From Oxalobacteraceae bacterium (GTDB taxonomy: Bacteria; Pseudomonadota; Gammaproteobacteria; Burkholderiales; Burkholderiaceae_D): a stretch of 46,315 nt of DNA. The notes beneath the pieces were generated by a model. That model had not been told where the DNA came from. It was given only the letters and a program-made list of their open reading frames with translations, and did no database searches. A program made the position numbers and the translations under genes. Position 1 is the first letter of the stretch. Each line of letters begins with the position of its first letter. This document shows, in pieces, positions 31,969-40,085 of this stretch. The DNA lies in contig JAJTGC010000008.1 in the NCBI GenBank assembly GCA_021298975.1, forward strand, positions 1-46,315. Reading direction: 5' to 3'.

Positions 31969-32047
31969 GCTACATAGAAACGAAACCCACTCAGACTAAA
32001 ATGCCGATCGCTGCATGTCGCCGGCGATTTTGAATGAAAGAGCAAAA

Positions 32048-33145
32048 ATGAAACAACTGGAAAAACTGACCTTCGAGAGTGTCAGCATTCGCGCCGTATC
32101 TGTGCCCCTGCGCCGCCCCATCGTCGCCAAGGTGGGGCAGTTCGACGAATGGCCGTTCATTCTGATCGATGTCAAAACCAGCGAAGGCATCACCGGTCGC
32201 AGTTATCTCGAACCCTACCTCAGAAACGCTGTACGTTACATTGGTCCCGCCATTGAAGATCTTGCCGCATCGTTCAAAGGCAAGCCGCTGGCACCCCTGG
32301 ACATGTACCGCGATGCGATGAATACGCTTCATCTGGTCGGGCGTCAGGGTGTGTCTGTCATTGCAATGGCCGGTCTCGATATGGCGATCTGGGATGCGCT
32401 GGCCAAGGCAGCCGGACTGCCGCTTGCCGAGCTACTGGGCGGATCCGTGGGAAAGCTCCGCGCGTACAACACCAATGGCTGCTGGTTGCTACCGACGGAA
32501 AAACTGGGCAAAGAAGCCGAAGAGCTGGTCAAGGAGGGTAATTTCAACGCAATCAAAATCCGGCTCGGTCGTCCCCGACTGGCCGATGATCTGAAAGCCA
32601 TCTCCACCGTTCGCAGCGCCATTGGTGATGACATTCATCTGATGTGTGATTTCAATCAGGGACAGACATTGCAGGAAGCAATTACCCGCTGCCATGCGCT
32701 TGATGATCAGGGGCTGTACTGGTTTGAAGAACCCATCGTCTACGATAACTACGCGCAAAGCGCACAACTTACCCAAGAGCTGAAAACACCGGTGCAGATC
32801 GGAGAAAACATCTACGGTTCGCGCTCTTTCCTTGACGCCGTGCAGGCTAAAGCGGCTGACCTTTACATGCCGGATCTGATGCGCATTGGCGGTGTGACCG
32901 GCTGGATGCGGGCAGCGGCGATTGCCGGTGCTGCGGGTCACCCTTTGTCCAGTCATTTGTATCCCGAGGTCTCAGCCCACTTGTTGCGGGCCTCCGAGTC
33001 GGCAGATTGGCTGGAGTGGCGCGATTGGGGTAATCCTCTGATCGCCGAGCCGTTTGAAGTGAAGGATGGATACGCGACCGTGCCGTCGCGGCCAGGGAAT
33101 GGTATCGAGTGGGATGAGGCTGCGGTGCGTAAGTACGCTTACTGA
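32048..33145 (+). CDS. Enolase-superfamily enzyme, mandelate racemase-like
   Basis: The 365-residue protein has the capping domain plus (beta/alpha)7-beta barrel of the mandelate racemase subgroup. Metal ligands are Asp201 (MCDFNQG), Glu227 (YWFEEP) and Glu253 (IGENIYG). The general base dyad is His303 (SSHLYPE) with Asp276 (MPDLMRIGGVTGW). Glu323 (DWLEW) matches the electrophilic Glu. The first-half acid/base motif reads Lys170-Ile-Arg172, so the second lysine of the usual KxK is arginine. It may abstract the alpha-proton of an acid sugar or 2-hydroxy acid; the substrate is unknown. Start at 32048 with GAAAGAG upstream. It stands alone and ends 8 bp before the tRNA-associated repeats. Confidence 0.85.
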   Translation: MKQLEKLTFESVSIRAVSVPLRRPIVAKVGQFDEWPFILIDVKTSEGITGRSYLEPYLRNAVRYIGPAIEDLAASFKGKPLAPLDMYRDAMNTLHLVGRQGVSVIAMAGLDMAIWDALAKAAGLPLAELLGGSVGKLRAYNTNGCWLLPTEKLGKEAEELVKEGNFNAIKIRLGRPRLADDLKAISTVRSAIGDDIHLMCDFNQGQTLQEAITRCHALDDQGLYWFEEPIVYDNYAQSAQLTQELKTPVQIGENIYGSRSFLDAVQAKAADLYMPDLMRIGGVTGWMRAAAIAGAAGHPLSSHLYPEVSAHLLRASESADWLEWRDWGNPLIAEPFEVKDGYATVPSRPGNGIEWDEAAVRKYAY

Positions 33146-33249
33146 AGCGGAGAGGGACTCGGTCACGTACCGCGACCCCGGCTGCGCTTGCAAGCGCAGC
33201 CTTTCGAGTCCCTCGCGCAAAGCACGCAGGTGCTTTGCTCGTGGGCGAT

Positions 33250-33285
33250 AAAAAAAGGGAGCTTGCTTGCGCAAACTCCCTTTTT
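33250..33285. terminator. Bidirectional terminator, distal copy
   Basis: GGGAG (33257-33261) and CTCCC (33276-33280) pair around an inner TTGC/GCAA stem, flanked by A7 and T5. It can end both the enolase-superfamily transcript (plus) and read-through from tRNA-Leu (minus). Confidence 0.85.
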
Positions 33286-33397
33286 GCATCTGGTGCCCAC
33301 GGGGACTCGGTCACGTACCGCGACCCCGGCTGCGCTTGCAAGCGCAGCCTTTCGAGTCCCTCCCGCAAAGCACGCAGGTGCTTTGCTCGTGGGCGAT

Positions 33398-33433
33398 AAA
33401 AAAAGGGAGCTTGCTTGCGCAAACTCCCTTTTT
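33398..33433. terminator. Bidirectional terminator, tRNA-proximal copy
   Basis: This hairpin is identical to that at 33250-33285 and begins 5 bp past the CCA end of tRNA-Leu. On the minus strand the stem is followed by seven T residues, a strong intrinsic terminator. Confidence 0.9.
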
Positions 33434-33438
33434 GCATC

Positions 33439-33523
33439 TGGTGCCCACGGAGGGACTCGAACCCCCACACCTTGCGGCACATGGACCTGAACCATGCGCG
33501 TCTACCAATTCCGCCACGTGGGC
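33439..33523 (-). tRNA. tRNA-Leu (anticodon CAG)
   Basis: The 85-nt gene folds as a class II tRNA. The acceptor GCCCACG pairs with CGTGGGC, followed by discriminator A and encoded CCA (33441-33439). The D arm is GGCGGAATTGGTAGACGC-like. The anticodon loop TTCAGGT gives CAG. A long variable arm (TGCCGCAAGGTG region) and the T arm GGGGGTTCGAGTCCCTC follow. It reads CUG codons, the main leucine codon here. Confidence 0.96.
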
Positions 33524-33537
33524 CTAAAGAAGGCGAG

Positions 33538-33565
33538 ATTATAGCGGAATAATCACCTGCGTCAA
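33538..33565 (-). promoter_or_regulatory. Strong sigma70 promoter of tRNA-Leu
   Basis: On the minus strand TTGACG (33565-33560) and a perfect TATAAT (33543-33538) are 16 bp apart, ending 15 bp before the tRNA 5' end. Confidence 0.85.
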
Positions 33566-33672
33566 TGAAGGTGAGCGAGCTTTTGCTCTACCGTCGGGGT
33601 CTTTTTGAGCACAGGCCTCGCCCGTCCGTTACACTATCCGTGTTTTTTCCTTCAGACTGAGACACACATCTT

Positions 33673-36069
33673 TTGAGCCAGCCCCCGTACAGCATCCCTA
33701 GCCGGGAAGAAATCCTGGGTATTTTGCGCACATCCGCAGACCCGCAGACACTTGTCTCCATTGCCACGGCGCTTTCGGTCAAGGACGTCGAACTTGACGG
33801 CCTGACGCGCCGACTGGCCGCGATGGAGCGCGATGGTCAGATCAAGCCTGACCGCAAAGGCCGTATCCAGCTCGCCAATACAGCGAGTTTCACCGAGGGC
33901 AGAGTGTCCGCGCATCGGGATGGTTATGGCTTTCTGATTCCGGACGATGGCGAAGATATTTTTCTGCCTGAAAAGGAAATGCAGAAGGTTTTGCATGGCG
34001 ATCGAGTGCAGGTACGCATTACCGGTCTGGATCGTCGCGGACGCCCTGAGGGAACGATCGTCGAAGTCATCGCGCGGGCGAATACCCATGTGATTGGACG
34101 GTTGGTCAATGAAAACGGCGTCTGGCTGGTGGTGCCGGAAGACAAGCGCATCAGTCACGACATCATGTTAGCCACGGCGCCGGGCAAGGCGCGGGCTGGC
34201 CAAGTGGTCAGCGTGGAGTTGACCGAGCAACCATCGCGCTACGCGCAGCCTGTTGGCATCATCTCTGAAGTACTGGGCGATATTGATGATCCCGGTATGG
34301 AAATCGAAATCGCCGTACGCAAGTATGGTGTGCCGCATGAGTTTTCCGAGGCGGCCAAAGCGCTTGCTTCGAAACTGCCCCTCGAAGTGCGTCCGGCTGA
34401 TCTGGAAAATCGGGTTGATCTGCGTGACATTCCGATGGTCACCATCGATGGTGAAGACGCCCGTGACTTTGATGATGCGGTTTATTGCGAGCCGGTCAAG
34501 ATTGGTCGCGGTCATGGTTTCCGACTGATCGTTGCGATTGCCGATGTCAGTCATTACGTCAAGCCTAACGATGCGCTGGATGTTGATGCGCTTGAGCGCA
34601 GCACCTCGGTCTATTTCCCGCGTCGCGTGATTCCCATGCTGCCGGAAAAGCTGTCCAACGGTCTTTGCTCGCTCAATCCCGCCGTTGATCGCCTGACCAT
34701 GGTGTGCGATGTCGTCATTACTGCCAAAGGCGACATTCACGCCTACCAGTTTTATCCAGCGGTGATTCACTCTGCTGCGCGATTGACGTACACCGAAGTC
34801 GCTGCCATTCTGGGTAACACGCGCGGTCCTGAGGCGGCGCGGCGCTTGGGCCTGCTACCGCACTTGCAGAATCTCTATGAGTTGTTTCAGGCCTTGCTGC
34901 AATCGCGTCGCGAACGCGGTGCCATGGATTTCGAAACGACCGAGACCTACATTGTCTGTAACGCCGCTGGCAAGATCGAACAAATTCTGCCGCGCACCCG
35001 CAATGATGCGCACCGTCTGATTGAAGAATGCATGCTCGCTGCGAATGTCTGCGCGGCTGATTTCATGGAGCGCCACAAGCATCACGGCATGTACCGTATC
35101 CACGCGGGCCCCACTGAGGAAAAGCTCAATCAGCTTCGGACTTTCCTCAAGCAACTTGGTCTGAGTCTGGGTGGCGGTACGTCACCGACGGCATCGGATT
35201 ACGCGGCGCTGATGGAAAAAATCAAGGGCCGCCCTGATTCACTGCTCTTGCAGACCATGCTGCTGCGGTCAATGCAACAAGCCGTTTACAGTCCCGACAA
35301 TATCGGTCACTTCGGTCTTTCGTATGATGCATATGCGCATTTCACGAGTCCGATACGGCGCTATCCCGATTTGCTCACGCATCGTGTGATCAAGGCGATT
35401 TTGCAGAGCAAGCAGTATCACCCCAAGGGTATTCTCACCGAGAGTCTGAACACCAATCTGTCACCTGCCGCCAGAAAAATGCAGGCCAAGGACAGGGCAG
35501 CGGGCAAGAAGCGCGCCGAGGGTGATCTGGCTATCTGGGAATCGCTGGGCATACACTGCTCGGCCAATGAGCGACGTGCGGATGAGGCCTCACGCGATGT
35601 CGAAGCCTGGCTCAAGTGCTACTTCGTGCGCGACAAACTGGGTGAGGAATTCACCGGCACAATCTCCGGCGTTGCCTCATTCGGTATTTTTGTGCAGCTT
35701 GATGCTTTGTTCATCGAGGGAATGGTGCACGTCACGGATCTCGGTGCAGATTATTTTCAGTATGACGATGCGCGACATGAATTGCGTGGCGAGCGGACAG
35801 GCATACGCTATCAGCTCACTGATCGCGTGACCGTGCAGGTGAGCCGGGTGGACCTGGACGCACGTCGTATTGATTTGCGTCTGGTCAATCAGCCGGGTAT
35901 TCGAACGCAGCTGAAAAGTGAATCACGACGCGCAGACAACGCCCACGCGCCCAAATCTGCAGGCAAGAAAACCTCTGCCAAGCGCATAGTTTCGGCGCCA
36001 CCGGAAAAGAAAAATGCCGGTGCAGCCAAAAAATCCACGGCACATAACGTCAAAAAAAAACGTAAATAA
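33673..36069 (+). CDS. rnr: Ribonuclease R
   Basis: RNase R is a processive 3'-5' exoribonuclease that degrades structured RNA and works in rRNA and tmRNA quality control. The 798-residue protein has an N-terminal winged-helix region (PSREEILGILRTSADPQTL). Cold-shock domains follow (GYGFLIPDDGEDIFLP and RLVNENGVWLVVPEDKR). The RNB catalytic domain has the metal-binding aspartates in TIDGEDARDFDDAVY, and YAHFTSPIRRYPDLLTHR. An S1 domain (GEEFTGTISGVASFGIFVQLD) and a Lys/Ala-rich tail ending VKKKRK complete it. The start is TTG at 33673; no in-frame ATG near it would keep the N-terminal domain. rlmB follows after 22 bp, as in E. coli. Confidence 0.95.
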   Translation: MSQPPYSIPSREEILGILRTSADPQTLVSIATALSVKDVELDGLTRRLAAMERDGQIKPDRKGRIQLANTASFTEGRVSAHRDGYGFLIPDDGEDIFLPEKEMQKVLHGDRVQVRITGLDRRGRPEGTIVEVIARANTHVIGRLVNENGVWLVVPEDKRISHDIMLATAPGKARAGQVVSVELTEQPSRYAQPVGIISEVLGDIDDPGMEIEIAVRKYGVPHEFSEAAKALASKLPLEVRPADLENRVDLRDIPMVTIDGEDARDFDDAVYCEPVKIGRGHGFRLIVAIADVSHYVKPNDALDVDALERSTSVYFPRRVIPMLPEKLSNGLCSLNPAVDRLTMVCDVVITAKGDIHAYQFYPAVIHSAARLTYTEVAAILGNTRGPEAARRLGLLPHLQNLYELFQALLQSRRERGAMDFETTETYIVCNAAGKIEQILPRTRNDAHRLIEECMLAANVCAADFMERHKHHGMYRIHAGPTEEKLNQLRTFLKQLGLSLGGGTSPTASDYAALMEKIKGRPDSLLLQTMLLRSMQQAVYSPDNIGHFGLSYDAYAHFTSPIRRYPDLLTHRVIKAILQSKQYHPKGILTESLNTNLSPAARKMQAKDRAAGKKRAEGDLAIWESLGIHCSANERRADEASRDVEAWLKCYFVRDKLGEEFTGTISGVASFGIFVQLDALFIEGMVHVTDLGADYFQYDDARHELRGERTGIRYQLTDRVTVQVSRVDLDARRIDLRLVNQPGIRTQLKSESRRADNAHAPKSAGKKTSAKRIVSAPPEKKNAGAAKKSTAHNVKKKRK

Positions 36070-36091
36070 GTACGGTACCTAAGCACCCACC

Positions 36092-36835
36092 ATGAAAACC
36101 CGACTGATTTTTGGCTTCCACGCCGTCACGGCCCGTATACGCCATGATGCATCGTCGATTGAGGAAGTGTACGTTGACGCCTCGCGTCACGATCGTCGTA
36201 TGGGCGATCTGTTGCGGGCTGCCAAAGCCGCGAATCTGAGAATTATTCAGGCAGATGATCAACGGCTTGATGCGATGGTGGGCACGCGGCGGCATCAGGG
36301 GGTGGTAGCGCGCGCCGGCGAGTTGTCGCTCGCGCGCAATCTCAGCGAATTGCTGGATGCCATTCAGGGACCACCGCTGCTGCTGCTGCTCGACGGTGTG
36401 ACCGATCCGCATAATCTCGGTGCCTGCCTGCGTGTGGCTGATGGTGCGGGTGCGCACGCGGTGATCGCGCCCAAGGATAGGGCCGTTGGTCTGAACGCCA
36501 CGGCGGCGAAGGTGGCCAGTGGTGCCGCGGATACCATGCCCTACATTACCGTCACAAATCTGGCGCGCGCGATGCGAGAGTTGCAAGAGCACGATATCTG
36601 GCTGACCGGCACCACCGAAGACACCGAGCCAACCCTGTACGACGTTGACTATGCAGGTGGCACCGCTTTTGTGATGGGTTCCGAGGGCGAAGGTTTGCGT
36701 CGCCTGACGCGGGAGAATTGCGATCGGCTGGTATCGCTGCCCATGCAGGGCTCGGTGGAAAGTCTGAATGTATCTGTTGCGTCCGGCATTTGCCTCTATG
36801 AGGCGCGACGACAGCGTATGTTCGCCGCAAAATAG
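36092..36835 (+). CDS. rlmB: 23S rRNA (guanosine2251-2'-O)-methyltransferase RlmB
   Basis: RlmB is a SpoU/TrmD-fold (SPOUT) enzyme making Gm2251 in the peptidyl-transferase P loop. The 247-residue product begins [12 protein letters not shown], has an L30e-like N-terminal substrate domain ending QGVVARA, and carries the SPOUT motifs [26 protein letters not shown] (motif 1), [18 protein letters not shown] (motif 2) and [23 protein letters not shown] (motif 3). It is directly behind rnr, the usual order. Confidence 0.96.
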   Translation: MKTRLIFGFHAVTARIRHDASSIEEVYVDASRHDRRMGDLLRAAKAANLRIIQADDQRLDAMVGTRRHQGVVARAGELSLARNLSELLDAIQGPPLLLLLDGVTDPHNLGACLRVADGAGAHAVIAPKDRAVGLNATAAKVASGAADTMPYITVTNLARAMRELQEHDIWLTGTTEDTEPTLYDVDYAGGTAFVMGSEGEGLRRLTRENCDRLVSLPMQGSVESLNVSVASGICLYEARRQRMFAAK

Positions 36836-36876
36836 ATCCAATAAAATTCATTGTCAGCTTATCCGTTCAACGTCCC

Positions 36877-37626
36877 ATGTTCAGCCAAATTCAGGAAGAT
36901 ATCAGCAGCATCATCGAACGCGATCCCGCAGCCCGCAGTCGCTGGGAGGTGTTGACTTGCTATCCCGGTCTGCATGCGGTGGTCATGCACCGTTGGGCCA
37001 ATGCCTGCTGGCGTGCAGGTTTCAAGTGGTTGGGACGCTTCATTTCGCATATTGCGCGCGGTCTGACCGGGATCGAAATTCACCCCGGTGCGACGATTGG
37101 TCGGCGGGTATTCATCGATCATGGCTTCGGCGTGGTCATCGGTGAAACTGCCGAGATCGGCGACGATTGCACGATCTACCAGGGCGTTACCCTTGGCGGC
37201 ACCTCGCTCTCCAAGGGAGCCAAGCGGCATCCCACGCTGGGACGCGGTGCCATCATCGGCGCTGGCGCCAAGGTGCTCGGCGCTTTCACGGTGGGTGAGG
37301 GTGCCAAGGTGGGCTCCAATGCCGTCGTCGTCAAGGAAGTCCCGCCCGGTGCAACGGCGGTGGGTAATCCCGCACGCATTATTGAAAAAGAGGTACTCAG
37401 TACGCGCGAAGATGCGGCGGCGCGCATGTTTGCTGCGTATGGATTGACACCGAATGGTGATGATCCCTTGTCAAAAGCGATGCACGGTCTGATCGACAAT
37501 GCGGCCTCGCAGGAGCTGCAGCTTGTGAAAATTGTGGAAGCGTTAAAGTCAGCGGGGATTCACTGCGAGACGGTGCCGGAGCTGGACAAATTCAATCGAG
37601 ATCAGTTGAGCAAGCTGGTGGAGTGA
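36877..37626 (+). CDS. cysE: Serine O-acetyltransferase
   Basis: CysE acetylates serine with acetyl-CoA in the first step of cysteine synthesis. The 249-residue protein has the N-terminal helical part ([38 protein letters not shown]) and a left-handed beta-helix of hexapeptide repeats. The active-site segment is [44 protein letters not shown], with the catalytic His-Asp pair. The tail beyond the helix is longer than in EpsC-type enzymes and may affect feedback inhibition. A TAAAAT at 36842-36847 may be a promoter -10, but no good -35 is seen. Confidence 0.95.
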   Translation: MFSQIQEDISSIIERDPAARSRWEVLTCYPGLHAVVMHRWANACWRAGFKWLGRFISHIARGLTGIEIHPGATIGRRVFIDHGFGVVIGETAEIGDDCTIYQGVTLGGTSLSKGAKRHPTLGRGAIIGAGAKVLGAFTVGEGAKVGSNAVVVKEVPPGATAVGNPARIIEKEVLSTREDAAARMFAAYGLTPNGDDPLSKAMHGLIDNAASQELQLVKIVEALKSAGIHCETVPELDKFNRDQLSKLVE

Positions 37627-37745
37627 GGTTGTCGATGGATCGATGTTTCGCACGGTAGTACGTAGACGTTGCACGCCGTGGCCTTGGGTGGCTCGCATTG
37701 TGTTTACAATTGCCGAACCGTTGGGCACTGATTGAAAGACACTGG

Positions 37746-37776
37746 ATCCCGGCCTGCGCCGGGATGACCATTTTTT
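37746..37776 (+). terminator. REP-like palindrome with T6 tract, possible terminator of cysE
   Basis: ATCCCGGC (37746-37753) and GCCGGGAT (37758-37765) pair perfectly around CTGC, and six T residues follow at 37771-37776. The sequence GGATCCCGGCCTGCGCCGGGATGAC is of a widespread dispersed palindrome type in proteobacteria. It lies 120 bp after cysE, so it may act both as a repeat relic and a terminator. The rest of 37627-37839 shows nothing else I can support. Confidence 0.6.
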
Positions 37777-37839
37777 GGGGCCAGCAGCTTTTAAAAAGTC
37801 ACCCCGGCCCATTTGCAATTCACACGCAAATTTGCATGC

Positions 37840-38005
37840 GTGCTCAGTCACACCCGGCCTTATTCTTTGGCTAGGTGCTCATCCACACCCGGCCACATTC
37901 TTTGGCTAGGTTCTCAGTCACACCCGCCCACATTCTCCGGCGACGTGCTCAGCCACACCCGGCCGCATTCTTTGGCTAGGTGCTCAGTCACACCCGGCCA
38001 CATTC
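37840..38005. repeat. 35-bp tandem repeat array, 4.7 units, ending within lpxH
   Basis: Units start at 37840, 37875, 37910, 37945 and 37980 (the last partial, 26 bp). The consensus runs from GTGCTCAGTCACACCCGGCC to ACATTCTTTGGCTAG. Units 1, 2 and 4 are close to consensus; unit 3 is diverged at its end (CTCCGGCGAC). There are no spacers, so this is a minisatellite and not a CRISPR. The last unit covers the stop and final codons of lpxH on the minus strand. Confidence 0.92.
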
Positions 38006-38766
38006 ACCCGCAAAATCTCACCATCAGCATCCATCGCAATCCAACCGCCGCGCGCCACATCAGCATCACAATCCCAGTCAGGCAGTACATGTCGAACCCG
38101 CCCATCATGTACGTGTACCTGCGGACGGTGCGTGTGCCCATGAATCATGAGCGTCACCGCATACGCATCAAACAAGCGCGCAATCTCGCCGGCATTCACA
38201 TCCATGATGGCCATGGGTTTATCGCGCTGCGCTTCACGACTGCCTTCCCGCATGCCCCGGATGATGGCTTTTCGTTCGGCCAATGGACGAGCAAGAAATG
38301 CGCCTTGCCAGTCGGGATCGCGGACTTGCGAGCGGAATGCCTGATAGGCTGTGTCATCCGTGCATTGTGCATCGCCGTGCAGCAGTAGCAAGCGCCTGCC
38401 AGCAATATCAGCGACATGCGGTTCACTGAGTAGGCGCATGCCGGTCGCCGATGCAAACGTTTCACCGACCAGAAAATCCCGATTACCCGCGATCCAATAG
38501 AGGGGCACACCATGATCACTGACCCTGCGTAGCGCGCGGATCACATCGCGATGAAAGGTATCGTCGAGATCATCATCGCCAGCCCAGTATTCGAAAATAT
38601 CACCCAGCAAATACAGTGCCTTGGTTTTCAGCGCGTGATCATGCAGAAAACCGAAAAATCTCTCGGTGGTCTTTGGCAGATCAGGACTCAGGTGCAGGTC
38701 TGAAACGAACAGCGCGAGCGTTTCAGACGGGGCTGAGGCGTATGTATTTGTGGAAGGTGTGTTCAT
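37984..38766 (-). CDS. lpxH: UDP-2,3-diacylglucosamine diphosphatase LpxH
   Basis: LpxH hydrolyses UDP-2,3-diacylglucosamine to lipid X in lipid A synthesis, at the inner face of the inner membrane. The 260-residue protein has calcineurin-type metallophosphatase motifs: FVSDLHL, LLGDIFEYWAGDD, AGNRDFLVG, LLLHGDAQC and IHGHTHRPQVH. All metal ligands appear present. The final residues (VAGCD) and stop lie in the terminal unit of a 35-bp tandem repeat. It is 17 bp downstream of ppiB, so the three genes ppiA-ppiB-lpxH form one minus-strand operon. Confidence 0.95.
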   Translation of the reverse strand: MNTPSTNTYASAPSETLALFVSDLHLSPDLPKTTERFFGFLHDHALKTKALYLLGDIFEYWAGDDDLDDTFHRDVIRALRRVSDHGVPLYWIAGNRDFLVGETFASATGMRLLSEPHVADIAGRRLLLLHGDAQCTDDTAYQAFRSQVRDPDWQGAFLARPLAERKAIIRGMREGSREAQRDKPMAIMDVNAGEIARLFDAYAVTLMIHGHTHRPQVHVHDGRVRHVLPDWDCDADVARGGWIAMDADGEILRVNVAGCD

Positions 38767-38783
38767 CGCTCAGGGCCTGCGCC

Positions 38784-39272
38784 TCAGACGATTTCTGCTT
38801 TTTCGATCACTACATCCTCGGTGGGAACGTCGGAGAACATGCTGCGACGACCCGTCTCGACCTTGCCGATCGCGTCGACCACTTCAGTGCCCGCCGTGAC
38901 TTTACCAAACACGCAATACCCCCAGCCATCCGAACCAGGGTAATTCAGAAAATCATTGTCAGTTACATTAATGAAGAACTGCGCGCTGGCTGAATGCGGA
39001 TCTGATGTGCGAGCCATTGCGATCGTGTAACAATCATTGGTCAGGCCGTTGTTGGCTTCATTTTCAACGTTTTCCTCAGTCGGTTTTTGCCGCATATCGG
39101 GTGAAAAACCGCCGCCCTGAATCATGAAGCCATCAATGACCCGGTGAAAAATCGTGCCATCGTAGTGACCGGATTTCACATAATTCAAAAAATTTTCCAC
39201 AGTTTTCGGCGCCTTGTCGGCATCTAACTCCAGCGTGATCTGGCCGTGATTGGTGGTGAGTACAACGCTCAT
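38784..39272 (-). CDS. ppiB: Cytoplasmic peptidyl-prolyl cis-trans isomerase (cyclophilin)
   Basis: This 162-residue cyclophilin has no signal peptide ([17 protein letters not shown]). It carries the active-site signature [20 protein letters not shown], the second signature [28 protein letters not shown], and [19 protein letters not shown]. The catalytic Arg in FHRVI is present. It catalyses proline isomerisation during protein folding. It lies 28 bp behind a periplasmic paralogue and 17 bp ahead of lpxH. Confidence 0.95.
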   Translation of the reverse strand: MSVVLTTNHGQITLELDADKAPKTVENFLNYVKSGHYDGTIFHRVIDGFMIQGGGFSPDMRQKPTEENVENEANNGLTNDCYTIAMARTSDPHSASAQFFINVTDNDFLNYPGSDGWGYCVFGKVTAGTEVVDAIGKVETGRRSMFSDVPTEDVVIEKAEIV

Positions 39273-39300
39273 GAGGTTCCTTGAAGTCTATGTAAAAAAA

Positions 39301-39867
39301 TTATTCGATGACAGTGACAGATTCAATCACAACTGTGGGGCTCGGCAAGCCGTCTGCGCCGGGTTTTACTCGCTGTATTTTGTCAACCACTTCTGTGCCT
39401 GAGATGACCTTGCCGAATACGGCATAGCCCCAACCATCCTGGCCGGGCCAGTCGAGAAACCGGTTGTCCTCAGCATTGATGAAAAACTGTGCAGTAGCGG
39501 AGTCCGGATCGCGGGTACGTGCCATGGCGATGGTGTACCGCTTGTTTTTCAGGCCATTTTTAGATTCGATCTTGATGGCATCCCGGGTAGGCTTTTCCTG
39601 AAATTTTTCATCGAATCCACCGCCCTGGATCATGAAGCCAGAAATAATTCGATGAAAAACCGTACCGCTATAAAAACCTTCCCGGGTATATTCAAGAAAG
39701 TTTTTAACAGTAATCGGGGCTTTTTCCGGGTTGAGCTCAATGATCATCTCGCCCATATTGGTTTTCATTGATACTCGGGGTGCGTTATCGGCAACAGCAA
39801 GACAGGATAGGCCGCCCAAAAGTCCAATAACCAGCCCGCGCATCAGATGACGACGGATCAGCAGCAT
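39301..39867 (-). CDS. ppiA: Periplasmic peptidyl-prolyl cis-trans isomerase (cyclophilin)
   Basis: This 188-residue cyclophilin has an N-terminal signal peptide (RRHLMRGLVIGLLGGLSCLAVA, likely cleaved before DNAPRVS). The active-site signature is [20 protein letters not shown], and TIAMARTRDPDSATAQFFINAEDNRFLD follows. It is clearly a paralogue of the next gene, sharing the same core, so an old tandem duplication gave one exported and one cytoplasmic copy. It has a GAAGGA ribosome site. It is divergent from cysS. Confidence 0.94.
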   Translation of the reverse strand: MLLIRRHLMRGLVIGLLGGLSCLAVADNAPRVSMKTNMGEMIIELNPEKAPITVKNFLEYTREGFYSGTVFHRIISGFMIQGGGFDEKFQEKPTRDAIKIESKNGLKNKRYTIAMARTRDPDSATAQFFINAEDNRFLDWPGQDGWGYAVFGKVISGTEVVDKIQRVKPGADGLPSPTVVIESVTVIE

Positions 39868-39935
39868 GTGTTTTCCTTCACTGTAAAAAGATGGATCAGA
39901 CAGGGCAACAGCATCGGGTTGGGTATTGCTTCAAT

Positions 39936-39966
39936 GTTATACTGCGCCAAAACCGCATTTTAACAA
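39936..39966 (-). promoter_or_regulatory. Possible promoter of ppiA-ppiB-lpxH
   Basis: On the minus strand TATAAC (39941-39936, 5/6) lies 19 bp from TTGTTA (39966-39961). On the plus strand TATACT (39938-39943) in the same place could serve cysS, so the two divergent promoters may overlap. The spacers are poor. Confidence 0.35.
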
Positions 39967-40085
39967 AGACGGTCCGCAGATTTTTGGCAACACTATGAGT
40001 TGGTAACCCCGGCATGTGGGGCACATACCAATTCGCAGGGTGGCCCGCTCACTGGGACATCAGCCACACTACTTCCAGATCATTC

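Larger units (their letters stand above)
33154..33449. repeat. 148-bp tandem duplication anchored in the 3' end of tRNA-Leu
   Basis: Units 33154-33301 and 33302-33449 differ at one position (33215 G versus 33363 C). Read on the minus strand, each unit starts with the tRNA-Leu 3' end (CGTGGGCACCA, then GATGC). It then carries a terminator hairpin, a GCAAAGCAC/GTGCTTTGC hairpin (33217-33238), a perfect 22-bp palindrome (33180-33201) and CGAGTCCC from the T arm of the tRNA. The arrangement matches the tRNA-tail repeats (rtT) after E. coli tyrT in principle. Long reading frames across it are artefacts of the repetition. This accounts for the 300-bp gap between the enolase-superfamily gene and the tRNA. 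Confidence 0.93.

Noticed and set aside
32847-33527. Several overlapping open frames with repeated peptide text around tRNA-Leu
   Set aside because: They run through the tRNA gene, the terminators and the 148-bp duplication in more than one frame; no ribosome site or recognisable domain.
37549-37851. Minus-strand 100-residue frame between cysE and lpxH
   Set aside because: It crosses the cysE 3' end and the REP-type palindrome; peptides such as SSRRRPGS are typical of translated repeats.
37840-38005. CRISPR-like array near lpxH
   Set aside because: The 35-bp units abut with no spacers and there are no cas genes, so it is a tandem repeat.
40014-40085. N-terminal extension of CysS, or a leader peptide
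   Set aside because: The Trp/His-rich text has no cysteine codons expected of an attenuator and CysS orthologues begin at MSVLRIYN.
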